DNA of 64,000 nucleotides from Ectothiorhodospira haloalkaliphila ATCC 51935 (GCF_000633935.1 NZ_KK214996.1:796746-860745); one strand, 5' to 3'. Counted from the stretch's first letter, positions 49,620 to 60,503 are shown. A program made the numbers and translations. Notes: a model not told the origin generated them from the sequence alone.

Positions 49620-50230
49620 TGAAACTGGGCAGCCTGGACCTCAAGGACCTCAACGAACTCAACAACGTCGACCTGAAAACCGTAGGCACCGCGCCGCTGG
49701 CGGTGCGCGTGTTCCTGCTGGTGATCGTGGCCGCCGCCATCCTGGGCCTGGGTTACTGGTTCGACACCAAAAACCAGTTGGAGCGACTGGAACGGGTGCA
49801 GGCCCAGGAGAGCCAGTTGCGCCAGCAGTTCGAGACCCGCCAGCGCCGCGCCGCCCTGCTGGACGACTACAAGGCCCAGTTGGAAGAGATGCAGCGCAGT
49901 TTCGGCACCATGCTGCGGCAACTGCCCAGCCGCACCGAGATCCCCAACCTCCTGGTGGACGTCTCCCAGACCGGCCTCTCCGCCGGCCTGGAGATCGACC
50001 TGTTCCGCCCCGAAAACGAGCGCCGCCGCGGCTTTTACGCCGAGAAACCCATCCGGCTGCGCATGAAGGGCAATTATGAACAGGTGGCCGAGTTCACCAG
50101 CGGCGTCGCCGCCCTGCCCCGGATCGTCACCATCCACGACATCACCCTGCGCCCGGATGGCGACACCACACGGCTGACCATGGAAGCCACCGCCAAGACC
50201 TACCGGTACCTGGATGATGTCGATAACTGA
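49619..50230 (+). CDS. pilO: Type IV pilus assembly protein PilO
   Basis: 203 residues. One span (VFLLVIVAAAILGLGYWF), a coiled coil and a periplasmic domain. It pairs with PilN and contacts PilP to tie the inner-membrane platform to the secretin. Start overlaps the pilN stop by one base (TAATG). Confidence 0.93.
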   Translation: MKLGSLDLKDLNELNNVDLKTVGTAPLAVRVFLLVIVAAAILGLGYWFDTKNQLERLERVQAQESQLRQQFETRQRRAALLDDYKAQLEEMQRSFGTMLRQLPSRTEIPNLLVDVSQTGLSAGLEIDLFRPENERRRGFYAEKPIRLRMKGNYEQVAEFTSGVAALPRIVTIHDITLRPDGDTTRLTMEATAKTYRYLDDVDN

Positions 50231-50789
50231 TCCTGCACAGCGCACGCACGCACGCCCCCGGGCCAGGCCCCTGCGACCGGGCTGGCTGGTGGCAGCCCTG
50301 GCCATCGCCCTGCTCGTGGCCGGCTGCGGCGGTGACATCTCCGACCTGGAACGCTACGTGGAGCGCACCAAGCAGCGCCCCGGCGGCGAGATCGAACCCA
50401 TCCCGGAAATCCCGCCCCAGGAGACCTTCATCTACCCGGGCAACGAACGCGATCCCTTCGACCGCTCCGTGATCGCCACCCGGGTGACCGAAGAGGTAGG
50501 CCCGGAAAGCGATGTCACCATCGACCCCGACCGTCCCCCGGAATTCCTGGAACAATACCCCCTGGACAGCCTGCGCATGGTGGGCACCATGGAGCAGGAC
50601 AACGTGCAATGGGCCCTGATCCGCACCCCGGAACGCAACATCCAGCGCGTGCGGGAAGGCAACTACATGGGCCAGAACCACGGACGCATCGACCAGATCA
50701 CGGACACGCGCATCGCAATCACCGAGATCGTGCCCGACGGCTTCGGCGGCTATCAGGAGCGGGAAAGCTCCGTCGCGCTCACAGAATAA
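50214..50789 (+). CDS. pilP: Type IV pilus lipoprotein PilP
   Basis: 191 residues. A lipobox LVAGC near residue 39 follows an unusually long, Arg-rich leader; the ATG at 50217 is an equal alternative start. The beta-domain (LRMVGTMEQDNVQWALI) binds PilQ. The start lies 17 bases inside pilO. Confidence 0.92.
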   Translation: MMSITDPAQRTHARPRARPLRPGWLVAALAIALLVAGCGGDISDLERYVERTKQRPGGEIEPIPEIPPQETFIYPGNERDPFDRSVIATRVTEEVGPESDVTIDPDRPPEFLEQYPLDSLRMVGTMEQDNVQWALIRTPERNIQRVREGNYMGQNHGRIDQITDTRIAITEIVPDGFGGYQERESSVALTE

Positions 50790-50808
50790 GGTAACGAGGA
50801 CACACCCC

Positions 50809-52956
50809 ATGACACTGGCGACCCAGCGACGCTCCACGCCCCGGATTTCCGGCGCCGGGACTCTCCACCGGCGCATCACGGCCTTCATGGTCCTGTGCCT
50901 GCTGCTCCTGTGGGGGCACACGGCCGCCGCCAGCCCCGACCGCGCGCTGCAGGAGATCATCTACAACGCCCTGCCCGGCGACCGCCTGCAGGTGATCATG
51001 CGATTCTCCGAACCGCCTCCGGCCCCCGAGAGCTTCACCATCGACAACCCGGCCCGCCTGGCCCTGGACTTCCCCAACACCCGCTCCGCCCTGCGCGAGC
51101 GCCGCCAGGACATCAACGTGGGCCTCACCCAGTCGGTGAACACCGTGGAGGCCCGGGGTCGCACCCGGGTGGTCTTCAACCTGGTGCGCATGATGGGCTT
51201 CGACACCCGCGTGGATGGCAACAACCTGGTGCTCACCCTCACCCCCAGCCCCACCCAGGCCGCCGCCCCCTCAAGGCCCACGCCACTCACCACCGAACAA
51301 CGCCGCGCCGCCCCCCCCAGCGAGCGCCAGATCGACAACGTGGACTTTCGCCGCGGCCCCGAGGGCGAAGGCCGGGTGATCATCCGCCTCAGCGACCCGC
51401 GCACCCCCGTAGACGTGCGCCAGCGAGACGGCCGCATCGAACTCAGCTTCGCCCGCACCGCCCTGCCCGAGGAACTGGAGCGCCGCCTGGACGTCACCGA
51501 CTTCGCCACCCCGGTGCAAACCATCGACGCCATTGGCGAAAGCGACCGTGTGCGCATCACCGTGGCCGCCCACGGCGAATACGACGCCCTGTCCTATCAG
51601 ACCGACAACGAATTCACCCTGGAGGTCAAACCCCTCACCCGTGAGGAACGCGAAGCTCTGGAGCGGGAACGCTTCCAGTACACCGGCGAGCGCCTGTCAC
51701 TCAACTTCCAGGACATCGAAGTGCGCTCCGTGCTGCAGCTCATCGCCGACTTCACCGACCTGAACGTGGTGGTGAGCGACACCGTGGGCGGCAACATCAC
51801 CCTGCGCCTGCGCAACGTGCCCTGGGACCAGGCCCTGGACATCATCCTGCAGACGCGGGGACTGGACATGCGCGAGAGCGGCAATGTGCTGTATGTGGCC
51901 CCGGCGGATGAGATTGCCGCACGGGAGCGCCAGCAGATGGAAGCCCAGCGTCAGACGGCCGAACTGGCACCGCTGCGGGCCGAGTTCATTCAGGTGAATT
52001 ATGCGCGGGCGGAGGATGTGGCCAACATCATCCGCAGTGACGGGATCAGCTTCCTCTCCGAACGGGGCAGCCTCACCGTGGACTCCCGTACCAATACACT
52101 GCTAGTGCAGGATACCGCCGACAAGCTCGAGCAAATTCGGAGCCTCGTGGGCAGCCTGGATGTGCCGGTACAGCAGGTACTGATCGAAACACGCATCGTG
52201 GTCGCCACCGACAACTTCGCCCGTGACTTGGGCGTGCGGTTTGGCGTGACGGGCCGGGGCGCGACAGGAAGGACCAGCGCGGCCTACAGTGGCCGACTAG
52301 ATGCCGCAGCAGCCGAGCGTAGCGCGTGGACTGACTCAAATCAGTCTTTCGGTGAAACTGCAATAAATGATCGCCTCAATGTGAACTTACCAGTGACTGC
52401 AGCGGGAACCGGCGGCGTGGGCATCTCCATTTTGAGACCCAATATTCTGCTGGACTTGGAACTGACCGCCCTGCAGGTCGAAGGTCGCGGCGAGATCATC
52501 TCCACACCACGCGTGATCACGGCAAATGGACAGACGGCCGTGATCAAGCAGGGCGAGAGCATCCCCTACCAGGAGGCTACGGCGTCCGGCGCCACCAGCA
52601 TCCAGTTCGTGGACGCCGTGCTCTCCACCGAGGTCACGCCTCAGATCACCCCCAACGGCAACATCATCCTCAACATCAAGGTGAACAAGGACAACCCGGG
52701 CGCCCGGGAGGTGCAGGGCACCCCGTCCATCGAGACCCGCGAGGTGGAAACCCAGGTCTTCGTCCGCAATGGCGAGACGGTGGTGCTGGGCGGTATCTAT
52801 GAGATAGACAGCGCCGAACAACTCCTCAAGACGCCCTTCTTTGGCGATCTGCCTATCATCGGCAACCTTTTCAGACAGCGCAGCCGGTCAGAGACCAAGG
52901 CGGAACTGCTGATCTTCGTGACGCCGAAAGTGGTGGAGGAGTCGATGTTGAATTGA
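50809..52956 (+). CDS. pilQ: Type IV pilus secretin PilQ
   Basis: 715 residues. A signal/membrane segment (FMVLCLLLLWGHTAAA), two AMIN domains that bind peptidoglycan, an STN/N1 domain (LSLNFQDIEVRSVLQLIADF), and the secretin barrel with VPVQQVLIETRIV and EVTPQITPNGNI. It forms the outer-membrane pore. Codons from about 52250 to 52480 are less GC-rich than the rest; this stretch covers a variable loop of the barrel. Confidence 0.95.
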   Translation: MTLATQRRSTPRISGAGTLHRRITAFMVLCLLLLWGHTAAASPDRALQEIIYNALPGDRLQVIMRFSEPPPAPESFTIDNPARLALDFPNTRSALRERRQDINVGLTQSVNTVEARGRTRVVFNLVRMMGFDTRVDGNNLVLTLTPSPTQAAAPSRPTPLTTEQRRAAPPSERQIDNVDFRRGPEGEGRVIIRLSDPRTPVDVRQRDGRIELSFARTALPEELERRLDVTDFATPVQTIDAIGESDRVRITVAAHGEYDALSYQTDNEFTLEVKPLTREEREALERERFQYTGERLSLNFQDIEVRSVLQLIADFTDLNVVVSDTVGGNITLRLRNVPWDQALDIILQTRGLDMRESGNVLYVAPADEIAARERQQMEAQRQTAELAPLRAEFIQVNYARAEDVANIIRSDGISFLSERGSLTVDSRTNTLLVQDTADKLEQIRSLVGSLDVPVQQVLIETRIVVATDNFARDLGVRFGVTGRGATGRTSAAYSGRLDAAAAERSAWTDSNQSFGETAINDRLNVNLPVTAAGTGGVGISILRPNILLDLELTALQVEGRGEIISTPRVITANGQTAVIKQGESIPYQEATASGATSIQFVDAVLSTEVTPQITPNGNIILNIKVNKDNPGAREVQGTPSIETREVETQVFVRNGETVVLGGIYEIDSAEQLLKTPFFGDLPIIGNLFRQRSRSETKAELLIFVTPKVVEESMLN

Positions 52957-53074
52957 TGGGGTGATGGAACTCACCCCCGAAGGGGAATCGGGGGTGATCC
53001 CCATCCAAGACAAGGGGGTAGCTACGAGCGCCGAAACCTCATGTGACCCAACCCCTGATCCTCGAGCATGCACA

Positions 53075-53124
53075 AAGCCCACGCTCCAGTTCGAACACAG
53101 TAGTTAGGCACGGAGCGCGGGCTT
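53075..53124. terminator. Inverted repeat between pilQ and pilE
   Basis: AAGCCCACGCTCC (53075-53087) pairs with GGAGCGCGGGCTT (53112-53124) with one mismatch, loop 24 bases. It sits between the convergent genes pilQ and pilE, so it may terminate either. Confidence 0.5.
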
Positions 53125-53162
53125 CGTATTTCGGCCAGTCGCTTGTGATAAGAAACTTCAGA

Positions 53163-53579
53163 TCACCAACAATCGGCGGGGCCTCTTTGCCCACGATGGT
53201 CGATGGTGAGGGTATGGCAAGTGGCACTGCTTGACTGCACGCGCCCATCCTGACCGGTGGCGACCAACTGGAACGTCGCTGCGGTGGCTGTTTGCGAGAT
53301 GGAATAATAACCCTCAGGTGACGCAGATGGTATCGGGCACTCATCATCGGAAGGTTCAGGACCTGTGTATTTCATATAGGTCGTATAACACCTCTCCATC
53401 ATCTGCGCAGCCTGCAGCAAGCCACTCTTGCCATCCGATACTTGCGCCCGTTCCACGTAGCGGGTGTAAGCGGGATATGCAATCGACGCAAGAATCCCGA
53501 TGATGACCACGACGATCATCACCTCGATCAGCGTGAACCCCCGCTGCCTGTAATAGTTACCGTGTCCTTGCCTAGTCAT
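53163..53579 (-). CDS. pilE: Type IV (minor) pilin PilE
   Basis: 138 residues. Short basic leader ending RG, cleavage before FTLIEV, then a hydrophobic helix ([18 protein letters not shown]) and a C-terminal domain with two likely disulphides (CYTTY, DDEC, ATCH, ADCW). It is the last gene after pilY1, so it is more likely a minor pilin of the PilY1 tip complex than the main PilA. Cleaved by PilD. Confidence 0.88.
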   Translation of the reverse strand: MTRQGHGNYYRQRGFTLIEVMIVVVIIGILASIAYPAYTRYVERAQVSDGKSGLLQAAQMMERCYTTYMKYTGPEPSDDECPIPSASPEGYYSISQTATAATFQLVATGQDGRVQSSSATCHTLTIDHRGQRGPADCW

Positions 53580-53679
53580 GAATGATCGTCCTCAGGTAGT
53601 GTCAAATCCCATTCCCAATCCAAGCGTGCGGCCGCCAGCAGCGGCCACTCGGGGGGGCTTGCAAATCCATAGCCCAGCA

Positions 53680-56600
53680 TTACCGCAACTGCCGCCAGGA
53701 TTGACGGCCCAACTCGCGGCCACCGCCCTTTTCCTCTATCACCTCCACTTCGCCGGTCGATCCAGAGAAATACTTGTATTCGCGTTCCCCAGCCGACACG
53801 ATCCTCGGGTCCTTGATGATACCCACGCTGGAAAGCAGACCACTTACCGGTGCCGACTGCTCCTCTCCGTCAATGACCACGTTCGGAGCATAATCAGCCT
53901 CGTCGAAACGGCCGTCACCATCCATATCAAAGACCGAATACCCTAGGTTGGCACCAGTTACCGCATCCAACTCCATGAGCCACGAGTTCCCGCCAAAGGC
54001 GCAGGGGTCATCTGACGGGATCACCGTCACAAAGATGATGCGTCCCATGCGCAAGATTGCCCTGCTGACCACACGCTCCCCCTCATACCCCCGGACCGGC
54101 GAAACCAGATCGACATACCACCCGCGATCCGAAGATGGAGAAGCAGACCGGTTAAAGGAAACGACTCGGGACTGCCGACCTTCCACCGCCCCCTCAAATA
54201 GAATCTCCTGTTTAACCAGGTCCGAACGGGATACTGTCTGGCTATCAAGGGAGTCCCGTATTCCATAGAACGATTGTCTCGCACCACCCGACTCCACCAT
54301 ATTGTCACCCACACGGAAGAAGCTCCCGGTGCCGAAATACACCATCAACCCCCCATCAGGGTGTCTGCCAACCTCCGGGCGGGCAACAATGGGTTGCGTA
54401 CGATCACTGTCATCTCTGGCCTGAAAGAGTTTCGTGATGTTATTCCTGTTTTGATGGTTCCACTGGCTTTTGTTAGATTGAAGATCGATGCGCCATAGAT
54501 TTCCTTGCAAGTCCCCGGCGTAGACATAATTGACCTTTCTGTCCCCACTGTTGTCAATGGGAATGGGTGAGGACAGGCCTGACGGTTCGCCCCCGGTGGA
54601 AGAAAGTAAGGATATCTCGATGGCATCACCGCTGCTCGATAATGGTTTCAAGAACAGGTAGGGAGTACCAGACGTGCCACCGTAGCCATTGCCAAAAATG
54701 ACCCAAAAACTGGCGTCATCGTCAGCGAGTCGCCCAATTGTAGGTTGCGAGATCGAGTATCCGATCTCGCTATGGCTATACTCCCAAAGCACATCATCCC
54801 CATTGAAGTTCCAGGGATCGGTAACGTTCAAGGCAAACACTGCATTTCCGCCAGCACCGGTGGAACCTGTCAGCACAGTGGCCCAACCATCATCAAGACA
54901 GGCATCGCCTATTCTGGGTGAGCCGTCCACGAAGTACCGATGCCCATAGTCCGGGTCACCCAACTCCTCAAGGCGGGGAATCACGGCATTCGGCACGTAC
55001 GCGAACAATTCCTCCCCCGTCTGCGCGTCGAATGCATGCAGCATTCCATCATTGGCGCCAACAAAAAGCACCTGATCCCGATTCGACTTGTCGTTCAGGA
55101 AAGCCGAGTACGACTGACCATCGCATGTCAGGTCCGCATATCCAAAGTTCTCCGCCCCCATGATGGCGGGATCGGAATTCACGATATCCCCAAGCCGAGA
55201 TGATCGATTCCGGAACGAGCCCCCGTTCCTTTCTTCCTCAGCATGATCACCACGCAAGTATTCCAACAACGCCTCGGTGCCCAGCGCGTCTCGCTGCGCC
55301 TGATCGAGAGCGTCCCATTGAAACGGAATACCCTCGCCCGAGTTGTTTACCGTGAAAATCCTTCGATCCTGCCAATCCATCACATCGAGTTTTTCAGCAG
55401 CGTCCCACTCGCAGCCCGCGTACTCTGAGCACCTTACACCGAGTGGCAATGAATCCACACTGCCATCCTGCTCATCCACCGGCAAAGCGAGAAACTGGCC
55501 AGACCAATCTCCCGAGTTAAACCTGGCCTGATAGACCACCGTTTCACCGTCAAGCCGAGTGGAATTGGTCGCCACTGCGGCGGATGACGAGGTTTCGTCA
55601 GGCAAAGCCCGGAAGACCGCCCGAAGATCACTCGCAAGTTGTGCCGGGTCGATTGCAAAATAATAGTTATCCGGCTGGTCTCCGGGAGCGGGCACGCCTT
55701 CCTCCTTCTCAAACCCACCCCACTTAGCCGCATAGAATAAAGGTTGCTCTAAAGCACCAGCAGCTCCTGCTCCACCAATTACGAACGTCCTGGACGAACC
55801 TGCATCATCAGTTTTACAGTTGTTGCAGTCGCCACCGCTAAAATTGTTGATCCCCGAATGCACATGAAAACCAGCGTTACTTGTGCCACTAATCACGTAA
55901 CCAAAACCCAGCTTCTGATCGGTCGACTCTGCGAAGACGTTGGTAGTTATCTCTATCTGATCTCCAATTATCCGATATTCCAGTATGCCGTTCATATCCA
56001 TATCAAAGTCACCGCCCTGCTCACTGTCCTCCCATTGCACGAAATAACGACCAGTACCACCGGCAATATCTTGATCAACGATCCGGAAGTCCACTATGGC
56101 ACAATTTGAATCCGGCGACGTCGAGGTATTGCGGCAGGCAGGGAGCAGCGAAACCACCGGCTCCGACCCACCTGGCATTGGGATATCGATTCTCGGCACC
56201 GCTGGAGCGAGCGTGACCCCAAATGTCTTGACATGTTGCTCTTCTGGCAGATCCGGGCGCAAATCCTCAGTCCACCCGTAATGTGCCAACCCAGCGATAT
56301 GAAAGGACCCTCTCTGCCTGGGACCTTCCGGACATAAGCCACGCACTTCTGACAGAGCGCTAACAGTCTTTGGGGTACACAACTGATCACTTACAGAGTT
56401 TGTTTGCCCCACAAACCAATCGCCACCATGTATCCCCTCCTCAGACCCCACCTTGTTCGTCCAAGTGCTGACCGAACCCAGGCCCGGGAGGTCTGATGCA
56501 CCCGAAAGATTATCGGCATCATAGGATGACACGCTCGCGTTAAAGTGCACCATACTGATCGCGGCGCAGTAATTGGATGAGCCTAGTGGATCATTCCAAT

Positions 56601-58212
56601 CCCGGGATTCCAACCCTGGTATGCGATCATTACCGGAGAAATCAAATAGAGGATCCTTCATCCCGGCCAAGTACCGAAGGCTCTCGAGATATAGCTCGCT
56701 TTGGGGATTACCCCAATTCGTACAACGACCCTCAGCTGGATCTGTCAGCCCCCAAGCGCAGTTGTCTCCGCCTGAGGCGCTTGAATTGTATGTCGCATCA
56801 TTATTACCACTACCGCTGCTATGTCGATAACCATAAATTCTAAATCGATCGAGAGTGTCTACGATGCCCCCGCCCACAGGATCAGCCTGAAACTGTCCGG
56901 TTTCCAGGTTCATCTCATTCACGAAGGAAGAGATATTCTTCCTGAGCACCCCGCCAGAAAGGTTCCTTGCGTAGCTACCCGTAAAGAGCCCGAAATGAAT
57001 TCGGCCCTCTTCGCCAAACTCCTGGAGCAGACCGACGGGTTTGTAGTTTCCCGAAGGATAACGCTTGCATCGATTGCCATCCTCACTACTGATAAAACCC
57101 TCAACGCACGCCTGAACCCGAGCATGAAATTCTTGCCCAGAGACCGCAGCTGAATCCCTTCGGGGGTTGCTTGCGTTGGAGAATATACCCGTGAAACCTG
57201 CGTCGTTCCCGTTGCTGAATCGAATCCCACCAATCGCCATCGAGGCGTGCCCAGTGTGCCCTACCTCTTCATACCACCTGCATTGATGGCGCTCATTGGC
57301 CCTCCATAGGGCATAATCGCCTTGAGCCACGCGAATCAGAGGTGGGTTAGTGACATTTTGGGAGAACGTCCCATCCTGCACGCTCGTATTACAAAACGTG
57401 ATGCCTCGACGAGATCGGTTCTCCAGGCTCCAGTCGTTAGAAGATCCTGAACCCTTGAATCGAGTAACCTCGACCTTCACTTGTACGCCACTCGATCGCG
57501 AGATATCTGTCACCACGCCGAACATCTCATTTCCAGCGGTTTGATTATCAGTAATGATCAACTGATCACCCACCTGGATCTCGCTGTCATCGAAGGAGGC
57601 CGAAAACCACTTCTCGCCCGTCGAGAGGCTATGATTGTTTGTACTGCTAGCAATAGTTGCAGTAGGGACCGAGCTGTAAGGCGTCAGGTCGGGCAGATCC
57701 TCGCCATCGTAGTAGCGGACCCACGAATGCGCGTCATTGGGCAGGTGGGTGCGCTCGAGCACGGTGGAATCCACCTCATCCTGATACCGCAAACCACCAT
57801 AGAGAATCCTTCGAACCACATCAATTCGAGCCATGGATACCCAGTTCAGGAAGTTCCCGCTCCATGCTGAACCGGAACAATACTTATCTGCTGTGTGGCC
57901 ACTAGGCTTAAAGACTCCATCATCGTACACATAGCATTGATAAGAGTCGAAATAGCCATAATAGTCGACCTCGTGAGCATACGTCCGATTCGCCGCCCCA
58001 TCGCCCGTAAGGTCGATGTAATCCGGGTAAGCCTCGAAATAAAGCTGATGATCATTTGACAGATTCAGCATCACCAGAGGATTCACGACCTGCCCCAGAA
58101 ACAACGGGAGCTGGGAGACAGAGCCTGCAGAAAGAGCAGCCGGCCAGAGTGTCAAGAGCCCAAGCACCAGCCAGATTGAGATGGCGTGTGGCTTTTTCGA
58201 AAAGGAAGGCAT
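53680..58212 (-). CDS. pilY1: Type IV pilus tip protein PilY1
   Basis: 1510 residues, longer than the P. aeruginosa protein (about 1160). AGGAG lies before the start at 58212. It has a signal peptide (VLGLLTLWPAALSAG). The C-terminal part is a beta-propeller of the PilY type (YVPNAVIPRLEELGDP, LFVGANDGMLHAFDAQTG) with Ca-type loops DMDGDGRFDEADY and DLTGDGAANRTY. I see no clear vWA MIDAS motif at the N-terminus. Base composition is visibly lower in GC than neighbours. It caps the pilus with the minor pilins and can act as an adhesin; that part is family knowledge. Confidence 0.93.
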   Translation of the reverse strand: MPSFSKKPHAISIWLVLGLLTLWPAALSAGSVSQLPLFLGQVVNPLVMLNLSNDHQLYFEAYPDYIDLTGDGAANRTYAHEVDYYGYFDSYQCYVYDDGVFKPSGHTADKYCSGSAWSGNFLNWVSMARIDVVRRILYGGLRYQDEVDSTVLERTHLPNDAHSWVRYYDGEDLPDLTPYSSVPTATIASSTNNHSLSTGEKWFSASFDDSEIQVGDQLIITDNQTAGNEMFGVVTDISRSSGVQVKVEVTRFKGSGSSNDWSLENRSRRGITFCNTSVQDGTFSQNVTNPPLIRVAQGDYALWRANERHQCRWYEEVGHTGHASMAIGGIRFSNGNDAGFTGIFSNASNPRRDSAAVSGQEFHARVQACVEGFISSEDGNRCKRYPSGNYKPVGLLQEFGEEGRIHFGLFTGSYARNLSGGVLRKNISSFVNEMNLETGQFQADPVGGGIVDTLDRFRIYGYRHSSGSGNNDATYNSSASGGDNCAWGLTDPAEGRCTNWGNPQSELYLESLRYLAGMKDPLFDFSGNDRIPGLESRDWNDPLGSSNYCAAISMVHFNASVSSYDADNLSGASDLPGLGSVSTWTNKVGSEEGIHGGDWFVGQTNSVSDQLCTPKTVSALSEVRGLCPEGPRQRGSFHIAGLAHYGWTEDLRPDLPEEQHVKTFGVTLAPAVPRIDIPMPGGSEPVVSLLPACRNTSTSPDSNCAIVDFRIVDQDIAGGTGRYFVQWEDSEQGGDFDMDMNGILEYRIIGDQIEITTNVFAESTDQKLGFGYVISGTSNAGFHVHSGINNFSGGDCNNCKTDDAGSSRTFVIGGAGAAGALEQPLFYAAKWGGFEKEEGVPAPGDQPDNYYFAIDPAQLASDLRAVFRALPDETSSSAAVATNSTRLDGETVVYQARFNSGDWSGQFLALPVDEQDGSVDSLPLGVRCSEYAGCEWDAAEKLDVMDWQDRRIFTVNNSGEGIPFQWDALDQAQRDALGTEALLEYLRGDHAEEERNGGSFRNRSSRLGDIVNSDPAIMGAENFGYADLTCDGQSYSAFLNDKSNRDQVLFVGANDGMLHAFDAQTGEELFAYVPNAVIPRLEELGDPDYGHRYFVDGSPRIGDACLDDGWATVLTGSTGAGGNAVFALNVTDPWNFNGDDVLWEYSHSEIGYSISQPTIGRLADDDASFWVIFGNGYGGTSGTPYLFLKPLSSSGDAIEISLLSSTGGEPSGLSSPIPIDNSGDRKVNYVYAGDLQGNLWRIDLQSNKSQWNHQNRNNITKLFQARDDSDRTQPIVARPEVGRHPDGGLMVYFGTGSFFRVGDNMVESGGARQSFYGIRDSLDSQTVSRSDLVKQEILFEGAVEGRQSRVVSFNRSASPSSDRGWYVDLVSPVRGYEGERVVSRAILRMGRIIFVTVIPSDDPCAFGGNSWLMELDAVTGANLGYSVFDMDGDGRFDEADYAPNVVIDGEEQSAPVSGLLSSVGIIKDPRIVSAGEREYKYFSGSTGEVEVIEEKGGGRELGRQSWRQLR

Positions 58213-58375
58213 CGGGAGATCTCCTAGCATCTACCCCAGCACGAGCCGAGGGCTGACGAAAACATCACGCTGTGGTAGATAACAGCTCTGGTTCGATCCA
58301 TCAGGCAGACATGGCATCCGGGCTGAACGGATCTTGTTAAATGGCCCCAACTAACGCCGGAAGGAGCCAACTAAG

Positions 58376-58951
58376 TCAACGTCGATAGGTAGACTGGAGT
58401 ATCACGACGGCATCGGCTGTACCGCCGGTGGCGCGGGCCGTGATGCGGAATACTTCGATATCCCCCACGGGTTCGTCGACCGCCAGTGAAGACTGCGGGT
58501 CGGGCATGGGGGGTAGCTGCTCCACGACATATCGGGGTGCAGACGCAACATCAAAAGCAGCCGTGTGAACTGGTGTCGCAGAAGCGGAATCCCAGCTATA
58601 GCCGTTCCATACCTGTACTGCATGCCCCCCCGGCAAGACCTGAATCAGACCGGGCTCGGTGCCGCCGAAGCTCGGTAGGGTTGCTGCCTCCAATCGAGCC
58701 TCGCCGCTTCTGAGCGCATATTCCGCTGCCTGAAAGGCAAGATCCCTGTCGCGATAGTTGCCTGACATCCGCTCCTGCAGAGTGGTATTTTGCATACCCG
58801 CGACAGCAAGGAGTGTGATCACCAGCAAGAGCACCAATGAGACAATTAATGCCGAACCCTTCTGAAAATGGCGAGAGTCCCGATTCACAAGGTTGACCAA
58901 ATCAGCAGCTTCTAACTGAACAACCTCCACCATCTTGCTTGATAGCTTCAT
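58376..58951 (-). CDS. pilX: Minor pilin-like protein PilX
   Basis: 191 residues. After a 30-residue leader the hydrophobic segment GSALIVSLVLLLVITLLAV leads to GMQNTTLQERMSGNYRDRDLAFQAAEYALR, the PilX signature. It joins the minor-pilin tip complex. Start overlaps the pilW stop (ATGA). Confidence 0.9.
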   Translation of the reverse strand: MKLSSKMVEVVQLEAADLVNLVNRDSRHFQKGSALIVSLVLLLVITLLAVAGMQNTTLQERMSGNYRDRDLAFQAAEYALRSGEARLEAATLPSFGGTEPGLIQVLPGGHAVQVWNGYSWDSASATPVHTAAFDVASAPRYVVEQLPPMPDPQSSLAVDEPVGDIEVFRITARATGGTADAVVILQSTYRR

Positions 58952-60015
58952 TTTAATCGATTCCGCACACCAACAGTCGTTGTGAATACTTGATAGTATC
59001 GCCGGTCACTCGCGGTGAATTCGTGGTCGCCGACAGAAACGCTATACCCGCTTTCTAAACTAACATTATCGTAAGACGCACTGTAGGCCAACAAATGCAC
59101 TCTCACGGCAGCGACATACCTCCAATCTTCGGAATCCATAGCTCCAGCGCGAATGAAGTCGGAATCCACCAACCCATCGCGATCTCGATCAAGCGCAAAT
59201 TCCACTTGCATGTTTCGAATACCGAGCGCCACCTCTTCGGCATTGCCACCATCTATTCGGTATAAACTATGTCCGACCGACGATGAGCCAGCTTGGGTTG
59301 GAGCGACAAAATATGTGATGCGGGAAGGTTGAAAAACCTGTATCGCCCCACTGTAGTTTGAGTATGACAGGTCCGGATCCGCATTGACGTCAGGTCTATT
59401 CTTATTTCCAGGAGATTGACCGCCAGTTGCACGCTGCAGATTATTTGCAGTCGCTGTTGTGGTTTGTTGGAATAAGTCACAGAGAGTACCTGAGTCATCC
59501 GCGACCATTACTATGGTGCCCTGCGGCACATGGGGGCTATCAGACTCTTGATTATTCAAAACGATCGGTGGAATATTATTAGCACTCCCGGGCCCAGACC
59601 CAGAGGCCACCAAGTTAATTGGGAGTGCTCGCATCATTGAAATCGACAACACGTCCCCTTGCACATCAAAACCCGAATCAGACATATCCGCGCTCTGGAA
59701 TGGTCTCGATGTATCAAAAAGATCCGGGTCGTAGGCTTGGTCAGTCTCATCAAGAAGATTATTTATCCGAGCCCCTGTTCTGCATCCTGTAAGCCCAGCC
59801 ATCCTTGCATCGTAGGTAATCATCTGCAATGAACTACGGCCGGCATCTTGCAGCTGGGACAGCGCCTGCTGACTACGATAGGTCTGGTGACTCCCCAGAA
59901 ATACGTGGATCACCCCCCCAATCAGGATCAGTCCGATCACCATGGCCACCATCAACTCGACGAGCGACAGCCCTCGCGCTCTGGGAAAGGCAATAACGTG
60001 AATGAGTCGTGCCAT
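58948..60015 (-). CDS. pilW: Minor pilin-like protein PilW
   Basis: 355 residues. Prepilin motif G|LSLVELMVAMVIGLILIGG after a short leader, then SHQTYRSQQALSQLQDAGR. The C-terminal domain is long and variable. One of the PilVWX set that primes pilus assembly. GC is lower than in the chromosome core. Confidence 0.9.
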   Translation of the reverse strand: MARLIHVIAFPRARGLSLVELMVAMVIGLILIGGVIHVFLGSHQTYRSQQALSQLQDAGRSSLQMITYDARMAGLTGCRTGARINNLLDETDQAYDPDLFDTSRPFQSADMSDSGFDVQGDVLSISMMRALPINLVASGSGPGSANNIPPIVLNNQESDSPHVPQGTIVMVADDSGTLCDLFQQTTTATANNLQRATGGQSPGNKNRPDVNADPDLSYSNYSGAIQVFQPSRITYFVAPTQAGSSSVGHSLYRIDGGNAEEVALGIRNMQVEFALDRDRDGLVDSDFIRAGAMDSEDWRYVAAVRVHLLAYSASYDNVSLESGYSVSVGDHEFTASDRRYYQVFTTTVGVRNRLK

Positions 60016-60017
60016 GA

Positions 60018-60503
60018 TCAGATTCCTATCACGGTGACAAACTGATCCGTTCCGTCATCACCCTCCAGTCGCTCCTCGCCCCATTGGATGGTGATCGTAA
60101 AACGGTTGTCCGACCTGGAAATGCTGGCGGTTCCACCAGGAAGTTGCCGCACTGCGGCGCACCACTCTCCCAGGTCGCTGTCGTCCGGATCCTTTTCGGT
60201 TGGTGCGTCACAATCGTTGGTGTCGTAGTCGCCCGCTAGCGCGGCCTCGCGGTTGGCGCGCATACGATCTGCCACATCATGGGCCAGGTTGGTGGCCTGG
60301 GATCTCATGTAGGCCGCCTGATTATGCTGAAGCGCCACGGTCTGCAGGCCCGCCAGCCCGAGCAGGCCGATGGAGAGCACCAGTAGCGCGACCAGCACCT
60401 CGATGAGGGTGACGCCACGCTGCGTTTGGCGCGGGGGGGGGCTCGACCGGCGACGGGTAATCCGGGAAACTTTTACATGCATCATGTGGGGCTTGCCTCT
60501 CAT
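60018..60503 (-). CDS. pilV: Minor pilin-like protein PilV
   Basis: 161 residues from the ATG at 60503, which overlaps the fimT stop (ATGA). The leader is long (about 30 residues), then G|VTLIEVLVALLVLSIGLLG and LQHNQAAYMRSQATNLAHD, as in PilV. An ATG at 60485 is an alternative that shortens the leader. Partner of PilW and PilX. Confidence 0.87.
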   Translation of the reverse strand: MRGKPHMMHVKVSRITRRRSSPPPRQTQRGVTLIEVLVALLVLSIGLLGLAGLQTVALQHNQAAYMRSQATNLAHDVADRMRANREAALAGDYDTNDCDAPTEKDPDDSDLGEWCAAVRQLPGGTASISRSDNRFTITIQWGEERLEGDDGTDQFVTVIGI